From assembly GCA_903822005.1 (NCBI GenBank), contig CAIJNL010000006.1, positions 1 to 64,000 on the forward strand: DNA of 64,000 bases, given 5' to 3'. The notes under the pieces were generated by a model that was not told where the DNA came from, ran no database searches, and was given only the letters and a program-made list of their open reading frames with translations. The position numbers and the translations under genes are program-made. The stretch is from an uncultured Nitrospiraceae bacterium. Lineage in GTDB: Bacteria > Nitrospirota > Thermodesulfovibrionia > Thermodesulfovibrionales > Dissulfurispiraceae. Each line of letters begins with the position of its first letter. The stretch's first letter is position 1. Below are positions 16,511-23,898 of this stretch, one piece after another.

Positions 16511-18430
16511 CTAACGTCCGTAATCCTTCTTCATTTTCGCTAGGTCCTCATAAGCCTTTTTCTCACAATCCGGGCAAATGCCATGACTGAATAAGACCTC
16601 GGAATGATTGATGAGATATGTTTCAACCGCGCTCCAATAACCCTTATCATCTCTTATCTTTTTGCATGAAGCACATATAGGTAGCATGCCGCTCAGAGTT
16701 TTAATATTTGCAAGAGCATCCTTCAACGCAGCCTCTGTTTGCCTGCGTTTATCGATTTCAATTTTCAGTCGTCTGTTCCAGATAAACATCAGCCCCATAA
16801 CAAGGGTGAAAATTACCGCAATTACAAACATCCATTTCAGCACCTCAGTCCAGTTTGGCCGGTATTCAACCCGGGCAGTAAACCATTTCTGGACTATCAT
16901 ATCAACTCTGTCCTGAGGAATGGATTTAATGGCCTTGTTAAGGATTCCGACAAGTTCGGGATAATCTTTGCGTACAGCATAAAAATAAGGCTCACGTGGA
17001 ATATCAGCTATACCCGCTATTTTGAGATTTGGATACTGATTCATTACATAGGTGGCAAAATATATTTTTGAAATCAGGGCGTCGGCTTTGCCTTCAGACA
17101 CCGCCTTGAACATCTGATCCAGTGTGTCCACACGAACAATTTCAATGTCACTATAGGGGCTGAAGATTTTTTGATGGAGCTTCAACCCTGTCAGAACGAC
17201 AATTTTCTTCCCTTCAAGTGCGCCTATTCCGCTTATAAACGGGGTATCACTGCGGGTGACAATGATCTGCTCGAAGTCCATAAAAGGCTCTGTTAATGTC
17301 ATATATCCAAAACGTTCCGGGACGTAGACGGAAAGGAACATATCTATTTCACCCGATTTTGCCTTTGTATCCATATCCCTAAAATCACATATAACATACT
17401 GAAAGTTTAATCCTGTACGTTCAGACAGAAGATTGACATAATCAGGCTCAATCCCTTTGATAGAGCCTTTTTCCAGGAACTTCAACGGAGGCATAACAGG
17501 GGCAATGCCTAATTTGATGGTTTTATGCCTTTTTCGCCATGCTTCTTCTTTAGGTGTCAACAGGATTTTGGCAGCGGTGATTTTAAAGAACCTTTTCGCC
17601 GGGTCCTGTATCCAGCGGGCTTCAATATCAGCCAGTTCTTTATACGATATTGCGTTTAACCCCGTATCTACAAGGGCACGCAATTCGGTATTGTTCTTAA
17701 GAACACCAGCATGAATATCTTCTCTGTAGAGTATCGTGTCAAGGGTTTCAAACTCACCAGATACCCCCATGCGATCAATAACAGATGCCCCTGCCGGCAA
17801 AGCTGCCACAAAAGCCTTTGCTTTTCCTTCCAGAGATACCTTGACAAGTTCCTCTCTGGTATCGCAAGGCAAAACCCGTATGCCTGGATACTTATTCTTC
17901 AAAAACTGTTCTGGTTGTGATCCTTTGACCACTGCTACGGTTTGCCCTGAAAGTTCCTTAATGTCGGAAATCTTCCCCTGTTTTATCGGATAGAACAGAC
18001 TAATCTCAACTTTATAAAAGGTTTGAGAACCGACTATCGGCTTGAAACGTTCCGGCGTTAGTACTAGCCCCGAGTGAATATCGGCTTTGTTATTTTTCAG
18101 GTTTTCAAGGGATGTTTCCCAGTCTGATGGGATAAATTCGATTTGTTTGCCGGTTTTTTGCGCCCATATTCGCCATATATCAACAAACATGCCCGCAGGC
18201 TTGCCTTCGGCATTCAAAAAAGTGAATGGCTGAAAATCCGTACTGATGGCAATTATTAGCGGCGCAGACACAACGTTATCGGCAACTCCGCTCGTGACTT
18301 TTTCGACCGGCCTAGCGGTCTCCCCCTGCTTTTTGCAGGACGAAATAAATAAAATCCCGGGAATAAGCAGCATTATAAAAATACTTCTTAAAGAAAATCG
18401 CAAACTCTTATTGCAGGCGAACATACTCAC
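16511..18430 (-). CDS. membrane protein with two SBP_bac_3 domains and a Cys-rich C-terminal module
   Basis: This 639-residue protein starts with an export signal ending in LFISSC, a good lipobox. Two periplasmic solute-binding domains of the SBP_bac_3/Bug type follow, the first at about 55-270 (IAISTDFQPFTFLNAEGKP) and the second at about 300-520 (IKLGIAPVMPPLKFLEKG). Then come one membrane helix (about 537-556), a short coiled coil and a C-terminal segment (about 585-632) with MLPICASCKKIRDDKGYW and GICPDC. In most relatives the tandem SBP domains feed a kinase, GGDEF or other output; here only the four-Cys module remains. That module often sits at the ends of PAS and receiver proteins in Deltaproteobacteria-like genomes and probably binds zinc or another metal (inference). 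GTG 18430 or ATG 18424 may start it; no strong ribosome site is visible. Confidence 0.82.
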   Translation of the reverse strand: MSMFACNKSLRFSLRSIFIMLLIPGILFISSCKKQGETARPVEKVTSGVADNVVSAPLIIAISTDFQPFTFLNAEGKPAGMFVDIWRIWAQKTGKQIEFIPSDWETSLENLKNNKADIHSGLVLTPERFKPIVGSQTFYKVEISLFYPIKQGKISDIKELSGQTVAVVKGSQPEQFLKNKYPGIRVLPCDTREELVKVSLEGKAKAFVAALPAGASVIDRMGVSGEFETLDTILYREDIHAGVLKNNTELRALVDTGLNAISYKELADIEARWIQDPAKRFFKITAAKILLTPKEEAWRKRHKTIKLGIAPVMPPLKFLEKGSIKGIEPDYVNLLSERTGLNFQYVICDFRDMDTKAKSGEIDMFLSVYVPERFGYMTLTEPFMDFEQIIVTRSDTPFISGIGALEGKKIVVLTGLKLHQKIFSPYSDIEIVRVDTLDQMFKAVSEGKADALISKIYFATYVMNQYPNLKIAGIADIPREPYFYAVRKDYPELVGILNKAIKSIPQDRVDMIVQKWFTARVEYRPNWTEVLKWMFVIAVIFTLVMGLMFIWNRRLKIEIDKRRQTEAALKDALANIKTLSGMLPICASCKKIRDDKGYWSAVETYLINHSEVLFSHGICPDCEKKAYEDLAKMKKDYGR

Positions 18431-18963
18431 TAATACCGAAGACCGAAAAACCGGCAGCTATCGACATGAGCGATAGAGTTACTGAAATCAAGGAATTGCG
18501 AATCATCTTAACTCCTCACCTGAACATGCGCTTCAAATATTATTCTTTAATTTTGTACAGTTCCACATATGCTCTGCCCTCTTTAGTCCGATCCGGCTTA
18601 TGAATAGTATACTGGATTTTGGATGCTTTTGTGATGACAGGCAAGGCAGATTGAAAGTACATTCCTAATATAAGCTTAAATTTGCATATCACACGATGAG
18701 ATTCTGAGAAATCGTCTGGCATATTTCCGTTAAATGACCTTACCGATTACAAAAATCAATCTCCATAGCCGATTCGAAATATCCCTATCGTGTCGAAAAA
18801 GTGATGGTTACCCTATTTAGTGGATTTTAAAATATTGTGAGGCCAATTGGTTTTGAGCCAAAGTGACAGAGTGCATATACAAAAAGGGTGGCACAGTATT
18901 TTCCATGCCACCATTTTTGACTTCATTGAACGTTTCAACTCATTGGTTTAATAAAGGGGAAAT
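18431..18963. other. intergenic region between the two-SBP gene and tRNA-Pro
   Basis: No convincing gene is seen in these 533 bases. A 60-codon minus-strand frame (18540-18722) looks weakly protein-like but has only a poor ribosome site and no recognised family. A terminator lies at 18881-18918, and the att-like repeat begins at 18960. Confidence 0.5.
18881..18918 (-). terminator. terminator of the ihfA-merR-tRNA-Pro transcript
   Basis: On the minus strand, GGTGGCA and TGCCACC form a 7-bp stem with a 12-base loop followed by CTTTTT. On the plus strand the same stem is followed by ATTTTTG, so it could act in both directions. It lies about 46 bases beyond the CCA end of tRNA-Pro. Confidence 0.75.
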
Positions 18964-18989
18964 TGGTCGGGGCGACCCGATTTGAACGG
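18960..18989. repeat. direct repeat at the tRNA-Pro 3' end (att-like site, right)
   Basis: This is the partner of 9262-9292. It covers the 3' end of the intact tRNA-Pro gene plus four flanking bases (AAAT). The copies differ by one inserted base in the T stem. Confidence 0.7.
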
Positions 18990-19040
18990 GCGACCACTCG
19001 CACCCCAAGCGAGTGCGCTACCAGTCTGCGCTACGCCCCG
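18964..19040 (-). tRNA. tRNA-Pro(GGG)
   Basis: The minus strand folds as a standard cloverleaf of 77 bases with an encoded CCA. The acceptor CGGGGCG pairs with CGCCCCG, the discriminator is A, and the anticodon stem CTCGC/GCGAG encloses the loop TTGGGGT with anticodon GGG. The T loop is TTCAAAT. The gene lies just after merR and ihfA, a common neighbourhood for tRNA-Pro in Proteobacteria and relatives. Confidence 0.95.
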
Positions 19041-19041
19041 A

Positions 19042-19431
19042 TTAAGACAAAGTCTCAAGCATGCGCCTGAGCCTCTGCTGCACCATGTCGATGATCTCTC
19101 CCTTGCTGGGGTCCAGCGAGGGTATATCTCCATCCATGGTTTGCTTCCTGATATCCGGCAACAAAACAAGAATCTGTTTTTTCGCGCCGTCTATTGTGTA
19201 CCGTTCCTCATAGAGAAGTCTCTTGATATGCAAGAGAATGCCTATATCTTCTGCGGTATATATCCTTTGCCCGGACTTTCCCTTTCTCGGACTCAGAAAA
19301 GGAAATTCCGATTCCCAGTATCTTAGCACGCAGGATTCAACGCCTACCAGTCTGCTTGCCTCGCCAATCCTGAAGAAGAGCTTTTCAGGGAAAAGCCCCA
19401 TGCCCTGACGGGTTTCAGAGGCTTTTTTCAT
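19042..19431 (-). CDS. MerR-family transcriptional regulator linked to ihfA
   Basis: This 129-residue protein has an N-terminal MerR helix-turn-helix (about 15-80): FRIGEASRLVGVESCVLRYW, then a wing with SGQRIYTAEDI and a short dimerisation helix with RLLYEERYTIDGAKKQI. It has no effector domain and no metal-binding Cys set. This short MerR protein is regularly found between ihfA and tRNA-Pro. Its regulon is not established, and nothing in the sequence shows a ligand. The start at 19431 lies 13 bases after the ihfA stop codon. Confidence 0.88.
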   Translation of the reverse strand: MKKASETRQGMGLFPEKLFFRIGEASRLVGVESCVLRYWESEFPFLSPRKGKSGQRIYTAEDIGILLHIKRLLYEERYTIDGAKKQILVLLPDIRKQTMDGDIPSLDPSKGEIIDMVQQRLRRMLETLS

Positions 19432-19444
19432 GCCTTCGCCGGCC

Positions 19445-19723
19445 CTAGACCTTTTCTATGGCCTCTTTAAGCTGATCGCTCGCCTTGAAGGTGACTACCT
19501 TGCGTGGTGTAATCTCCACCTCTTCCTTTGTCTTGGGGTTCCTGCCGATACGGGCGCTCTTTTTCCTGACGTTGAAGGTGCCGAACCCGGATATCTTCAC
19601 CGACTCTCCGGCCACAAGCGTGTTCTTCAGCGAGTCAAAGATCACCTCAACAATGTCCTGGGTCTCGCTCTTCGGAAGCCCGACCTTTTCAAAAAGCAGA
19701 TTAACTATGTCAGCCTTTGTCAT
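19445..19723 (-). CDS. ihfA: integration host factor alpha subunit
   Basis: This 92-residue HU/IHF-fold DNA-bending protein reads MTKADIVNLLFEKVGL at the N-terminus, then ESVKISGFGTFNVRKKSAR and the DNA-intercalating arm GRNPKTKEEVEI. It binds and sharply bends DNA as a dimer, assisting transcription, recombination and replication. The start at 19723 is set by the conserved N-terminus and a GGGGGAG ribosome site. An in-frame extension to 19891 has no homology and is discarded. It is the first gene of the ihfA-merR-tRNA-Pro unit. pheST, which often precedes ihfA, is not here. Confidence 0.93.
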   Translation of the reverse strand: MTKADIVNLLFEKVGLPKSETQDIVEVIFDSLKNTLVAGESVKISGFGTFNVRKKSARIGRNPKTKEEVEITPRKVVTFKASDQLKEAIEKV

Positions 19724-20050
19724 AAACTCCCCCGATTCTTTCGACCAGCGCTTACTAATGCGGCATGACATGCCGCTATACAAGGCAGATAATTTTATCT
19801 TACTTTGATAACTCCTTGCAAGTACTTTATATTTGCCCGGGGGACGAGGTCCATTCAACGGCCCTTGCGAGGGCCTGAACTGTCTGGGCACGACCTGTCC
19901 GACACGCGAATTTATCTTTCTCCAGGCCTCGCTAACCGGCCGATTTCAGACTCTCTGAAACAGCCCCTTCTAGTTTGACTCATCCAAAGTTTTTCTGTTA
20001 TTCTTCCTGATGCGTTTTGCTTACAATGTTGAAGGGGATAAAAAACAGTT
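19724..20050. other. divergent intergenic region between ihfA and dksA
   Basis: No gene is seen in these 327 bases. It must hold the ihfA promoter (minus) and the dksA promoter (plus). A TTGACT at 19975-19980 with TTATTC 17 bases later (19998-20003) is a weak candidate for the latter. Confidence 0.45.
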
Positions 20051-20434
20051 ATGAAGACAGAAAAGGAAGCCGCTGCCAAAGAGAAAAAACTGCAGGAGAT
20101 CAGGAAAATACTCCTGAACCAGAAAGATGAGTTGCTGTCCGGCGCCGGCTTGACCAGAAAAGACCTGCCTGACGAGACCATGTTCCCTGAACTAGGCGAC
20201 CAGGCCTCTGCCGAAATAGACAGAAATTTCACGCTCAGGCTCAGGGACCGCGAGAGAAAGCTGCTGAAGAAGATCGAGGAAGCAATCGAGAAGATAGATA
20301 CCGGCACCTACGATGTCTGCGAAAGCTGCGGCCAGCCGATTGGACTGAAAAGGCTTGAGGCAAGACCCGTTACCACCATGTGCATTGATTGTAAAACCGA
20401 GCAGGAAGAAGAGGAAAAGTTCCGCGAAAAATAG
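20051..20434 (+). CDS. dksA: DksA/TraR-family zinc-finger transcription factor
   Basis: This 127-residue protein has a long N-terminal helical coiled coil, then GDQASAEIDRNF at about 49-60 where the DksA coiled-coil tip acidic region sits. A four-Cys zinc finger follows (C90, C93, C111, C114) with the family spacing and the typical TGTYDVCESCGQPIGLKRLE sequence. DksA-type proteins enter the RNA polymerase secondary channel and modulate rRNA and stress promoters with ppGpp. The length and finger match the general DksA form rather than short TraR. The tip differs from the E. coli DxxDxA, so the regulatory strength may differ. It is monocistronic and divergent from ihfA. Confidence 0.88.
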   Translation: MKTEKEAAAKEKKLQEIRKILLNQKDELLSGAGLTRKDLPDETMFPELGDQASAEIDRNFTLRLRDRERKLLKKIEEAIEKIDTGTYDVCESCGQPIGLKRLEARPVTTMCIDCKTEQEEEEKFREK

Positions 20435-20460
20435 CCTGTCCTGCCGCTATCAAATGCAGC

Positions 20461-21552
20461 TCAGCGCTTCCCCCCCCTTCGCGGCCCCACGTGCAGTGAG
20501 CTGGGTCTCTCGGGTCCAGACTCAAACTCCCTGAATATATTAATGACCGAGATAAACACCGCAACCACAAGCGGTCCCATTACAAGCCCGATAAGTCCAA
20601 AGACCTGAATACCACCCAAAACACTGAGCAGTATGACCAGGACATGCATCTTAGTTCTGCTGCCTATTATGATAGGCCGGAGCAGGTAGTCGATCATGCT
20701 TATACCGAACAGGCCTATGCATATCAGTGCAAAGGCCTGACCCACATCCCCGTGAGCAAAGAGATAAATTACCGCAGGCCCCCAGACTGCAAATGCCCCC
20801 ACGATGGGAACAAATGAGGCTATTGCAATGGCAAAGCCCCATAGCACGGGAGAAGGAATTCCGAGTATCGAAAAAGCTACTCCTCCTATAATACCCTGTG
20901 CCAGGGCGACCAGGACTCCTCCATATATGGTAGATATAATAATGTCCCTCATCTGGGTCCCCAGCACGCTCTTTTGCTCCTCGGAAAAAGGCATGAAGTC
21001 GCGGACCTTGTGCAGAAAATCCTCGCCGTCCTTGAACATAAAGAAGGTCGAAAAGAGCATGAAAACAAAACTTATGGTAACACCGACAAAGTTGCCTGCC
21101 CCGCGGGTGGCCTGGGACATTAACTCCCTGCCGACAGAAGATAAATAATCCATGATCGCTTTATCGAGATCCGGCTCGGTAATACCGAATATATCGGCAA
21201 TCCGGCCGATTATGGCCGCAAGTGTCGGATGCCGTAGAGCATTGTCCAGCGCACTCAGTTTATTGCTTTCGAGAAAATCCGCAAGGTGCCTCAGTTCCGC
21301 GATCAAAAGCACCATAAAGTACGAAAACGGCCCTATGATTACCGCTATCATGATAAGTATCGTTATAAAAGAGGCAAGCCCCTTCCAGGGCGCATAACGC
21401 ATCACAAAGGCATAGACCGGATAGAAAACAAGGGTAAATACAACGCCCCAGGCAATAGGCGCCAGGAACGGCCTCAGTATCTGGAATGTCAGATAGGCGA
21501 GCAGGCATACTATAAAAAGCAGCATCATGGAGTAGAATCTTCTGGATGTCAT
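20461..21552 (-). CDS. AI-2E family transporter (PerM/YdiK-like permease)
   Basis: This 363-residue membrane protein has the family pattern of hydrophobic segments near both ends and a long amphipathic middle region. It contains FLAPIAWGVVFTLVFYPVY at the N-terminus, a GVLVALAQGIIGGVAFSILG helix pair and PVLWGFAIAIASFVPIVGA. Members include the AI-2 exporter TqsA and Na+/H+ antiporter-like proteins, so the substrate cannot be assigned. It is 19 bases downstream of the amidotransferase-like hydrolase gene and may be the last gene of that minus-strand operon. Confidence 0.88.
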   Translation of the reverse strand: MTSRRFYSMMLLFIVCLLAYLTFQILRPFLAPIAWGVVFTLVFYPVYAFVMRYAPWKGLASFITILIMIAVIIGPFSYFMVLLIAELRHLADFLESNKLSALDNALRHPTLAAIIGRIADIFGITEPDLDKAIMDYLSSVGRELMSQATRGAGNFVGVTISFVFMLFSTFFMFKDGEDFLHKVRDFMPFSEEQKSVLGTQMRDIIISTIYGGVLVALAQGIIGGVAFSILGIPSPVLWGFAIAIASFVPIVGAFAVWGPAVIYLFAHGDVGQAFALICIGLFGISMIDYLLRPIIIGSRTKMHVLVILLSVLGGIQVFGLIGLVMGPLVVAVFISVINIFREFESGPERPSSLHVGPRRGGKR

Positions 21553-21571
21553 TACTGTTTGCCGGTAACCG

Positions 21572-22255
21572 TTATCGGTTCCTCCTCATATCATCGGCCC
21601 TTTCGACCAGGGATTTGAAAAGCCACTCAGAAAGAGGATCTGTGCGTATCCTCTCGGGATGCCACTGCACACCCACACAGTGATTATAATCCCTTTTGAA
21701 TATTCCTTCAATAATACCATCGTCAGAAACGGCAAATACGGAAAGTCCTTCGCCAATCTTATGCACCGCCTGGTGATGAAATGAGTTTACGCCGTACCTT
21801 TTTCCAAGATAACTGTGAAAGGGGTCAGTAATCCTTATCTCATGAGTTCCGTCAGTGTGGTCTGAATACCGCTCGTCCGCGATTTTGATGTCCTCCAGGA
21901 GAGTGCCGCCATGCACCACATTAAGTAATTGCATGCCATAGCAGATTGCAAGCACGGGCTTTGCCGCAAAAAGCATTTCCCTGAGCACTGCCATCTCAAA
22001 CTCGACGCGCTCTTTCTTTTCAAGCCTACCCTGCCCGGCAGTCAGTGCCGAAACCCGCCCATAATATTCGGGCGGTATATCGTCGCCCCCGGTCAACAGC
22101 AGGCCGTCGATGATTTCGGAAAATTCCGAGGCCTGCCCGCAGATGGGCAGTATCACGGGAATCCCTCCCGCCTCCTCAATCGCAGAGATATAGTCTGCCC
22201 TGATCTTAAAGCTCTTGCCGTCTATGAAGGGCGCTATCCCTATAACAGGTTTCAG
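21572..22255 (-). CDS. class I glutamine amidotransferase-like hydrolase (peptidase C26, PuuD-like)
   Basis: This 227-residue protein has the nucleophile Cys in VLAICYGMQLLNV, the catalytic His in VGVQWHPE and a GLLLTGGDDIPPEYYG substrate loop. Relatives hydrolyse gamma-glutamyl bonds (gamma-glutamyl-GABA in putrescine breakdown). The conserved N-terminus (PVIGIAPFIDGKSF) lies upstream of the first ATG. In frame there is no ATG, GTG or TTG before it, only CTG at 22255. This CTG overlaps the stop of the upstream D-aminoacylase (CTGA) and has GGGAGG eight bases before it, so translation is probably coupled and starts at CTG. With the D-aminoacylase it may process D-amino-acid or gamma-glutamyl peptides (inference). 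Confidence 0.85.
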   Translation of the reverse strand: MKPVIGIAPFIDGKSFKIRADYISAIEEAGGIPVILPICGQASEFSEIIDGLLLTGGDDIPPEYYGRVSALTAGQGRLEKKERVEFEMAVLREMLFAAKPVLAICYGMQLLNVVHGGTLLEDIKIADERYSDHTDGTHEIRITDPFHSYLGKRYGVNSFHHQAVHKIGEGLSVFAVSDDGIIEGIFKRDYNHCVGVQWHPERIRTDPLSEWLFKSLVERADDMRRNR

Positions 22256-23823
22256 GTGATGATCCTCCCGTTAAGTTTTTCACTGAAATGCCCATCGCTG
22301 AAAGCGGGCCCTCCGTTTATAAAAACATTACCAATGCCCTGAGGCTGTTGGAATGGGTCCTTGAAGGCGGCCCTGTCGGATATGGTGCCATAATCGAATA
22401 CCACCAGGTCCGCGTAATATCCCATCTTTATCAGGCCGCGTTCTCTCAGCCCAAAGACCGAAGCCGGCAGAGAGGTCATCTTTCTGATCGCTTCAGGCAG
22501 ACCGACAATGCCCTCGTCCCTGACGTACCTACCGAGAAACCTTGGAAAACTGCCAAAGCCCCTTGGATGGGGTTTCCCCGAGCATGTAACGCCCGAGAAA
22601 GACTTGACGGAACTGTCTGAGCCGATCATGACAAACGGCAACGCAAGAAAACGTCTCAGGTTTTGCTCGCACATCGAAAAGAAGATCGCGCTTGCCCTCG
22701 CCTCTTCCTTTATGGTGATGTCCACAACCGCATCAGCCGGATGGCTGCCAAGTTTTGCAGCGATATCGAAGATGTTTTCACCCTCCATCCATCTGTTTTC
22801 AGGCCTCGTTACCGACGATATATATATGTTCTGCCAGTACTTGTCTTCTCTGGACTTGAGCCCGGACACTATCTTCTCCCTGGTTGACGCGTCCCGCAGC
22901 CTTCGAAGCTCTTCCTGCACACCGCCGGCGTATACCCAGGCAGGTATAACAACATCAAGGTCAGTACTCGAAGCGACGTAAGGATACCGGTCGCATGTCA
23001 CCCTCATACCTGAGGCATGGGCATCATCGATCAAAGAGATCGCCTTGTCGATCTTGTCCCAGTTCTCCTCGCCCGAGGTCTTTATGTGCGATATATGCAC
23101 GGCTGCCGAAGATTCCCGGCCTATTCTCAATGCCTCTTCTATCGATTCGATAAGCCCGTCACCTTCGCTGCGCATATGCGTTGCATAAATTACAGATGGA
23201 TGTTTTTTGGCGGCGGCAGCGGTCAGTTCTATGATCTCTTCTGCAGATGAATATACTCCGGGCGGATAAATCAGCCCGGTCGAAAGGCCTTTTGCACCCG
23301 AATCGAGCGCATCAAGAAGCAGGCTCTTCATATCTGCCAGCTCAGCAGCAGACGGTTCGCCCTCTCTGTATCCAATGACCGAGGCCCTGATATTCCCGTG
23401 CCCGCATAAGGTCACGAGATTTAAACCGAGACCCCTCGCGTTCAGCTTTTCAAAATACTCGCCAAAGGTCGACCATCTCTCGGTAATGCCATACTCCTTC
23501 TGGTCCGCCTCTCTGCGTTCTTTCGCTTCACCTGACAGAGGGGCGGCTGAAAGACCGCAGTTGCCGTTTATCTCTGTGGTGACACCCTGCGCGAGCTTTC
23601 CCTGCGCCCTCCCGTCAGCGAACAGAGTGAACTCTGAATGGGCATGGGAATCTATAAACCCGGGAGAGACAACCATATTGGCCGCGTCAATGATATGCCT
23701 GGCTGGATGAGACCCGGTACCGATATAGGCGATCCTGTCGCCCTGAATGCCTACGTTCAGTGCCTCAGCAGCGGCGCCGCTGCCGTCCAGAACATTACCG
23801 TTGATTATAAGATAGTCGAGCAT
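22252..23823 (-). CDS. D-aminoacylase/N-acyl-D-amino-acid deacylase (amidohydrolase)
   Basis: This 523-residue metal-dependent amidohydrolase has a beta-sandwich N-terminus (MLDYLIINGNVLDGSGA), the metal-binding HAH in VVSPGFIDSHAHSEFTLF, and the GVTTEINGNCGLSAAPL segment diagnostic for D-aminoacylases. Further metal ligands are in YATHMRSEGDGL and VHISHIKTSG. It hydrolyses N-acyl-D-amino acids or N-terminal D-residues of dipeptides. It overlaps the C26 hydrolase by four bases. An AmiC amidase gene lies 75 bases upstream, so the group could recycle peptidoglycan-derived D-amino-acid compounds (inference). Confidence 0.9.
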   Translation of the reverse strand: MLDYLIINGNVLDGSGAAAEALNVGIQGDRIAYIGTGSHPARHIIDAANMVVSPGFIDSHAHSEFTLFADGRAQGKLAQGVTTEINGNCGLSAAPLSGEAKERREADQKEYGITERWSTFGEYFEKLNARGLGLNLVTLCGHGNIRASVIGYREGEPSAAELADMKSLLLDALDSGAKGLSTGLIYPPGVYSSAEEIIELTAAAAKKHPSVIYATHMRSEGDGLIESIEEALRIGRESSAAVHISHIKTSGEENWDKIDKAISLIDDAHASGMRVTCDRYPYVASSTDLDVVIPAWVYAGGVQEELRRLRDASTREKIVSGLKSREDKYWQNIYISSVTRPENRWMEGENIFDIAAKLGSHPADAVVDITIKEEARASAIFFSMCEQNLRRFLALPFVMIGSDSSVKSFSGVTCSGKPHPRGFGSFPRFLGRYVRDEGIVGLPEAIRKMTSLPASVFGLRERGLIKMGYYADLVVFDYGTISDRAAFKDPFQQPQGIGNVFINGGPAFSDGHFSEKLNGRIIT

Positions 23824-23898
23824 CCGTGATTATAACTCCTGGGGATAGAAATAGATAAGAACTGACAAAATCAATTTTATTGTTGCGGTATCCGCAAA

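Noticed and set aside
19724-19891. 56-codon extension upstream of ihfA
   Set aside because: The IHF alpha family starts at MTKADIV, where a GGGGGAG ribosome site is found; the extension has no homology.
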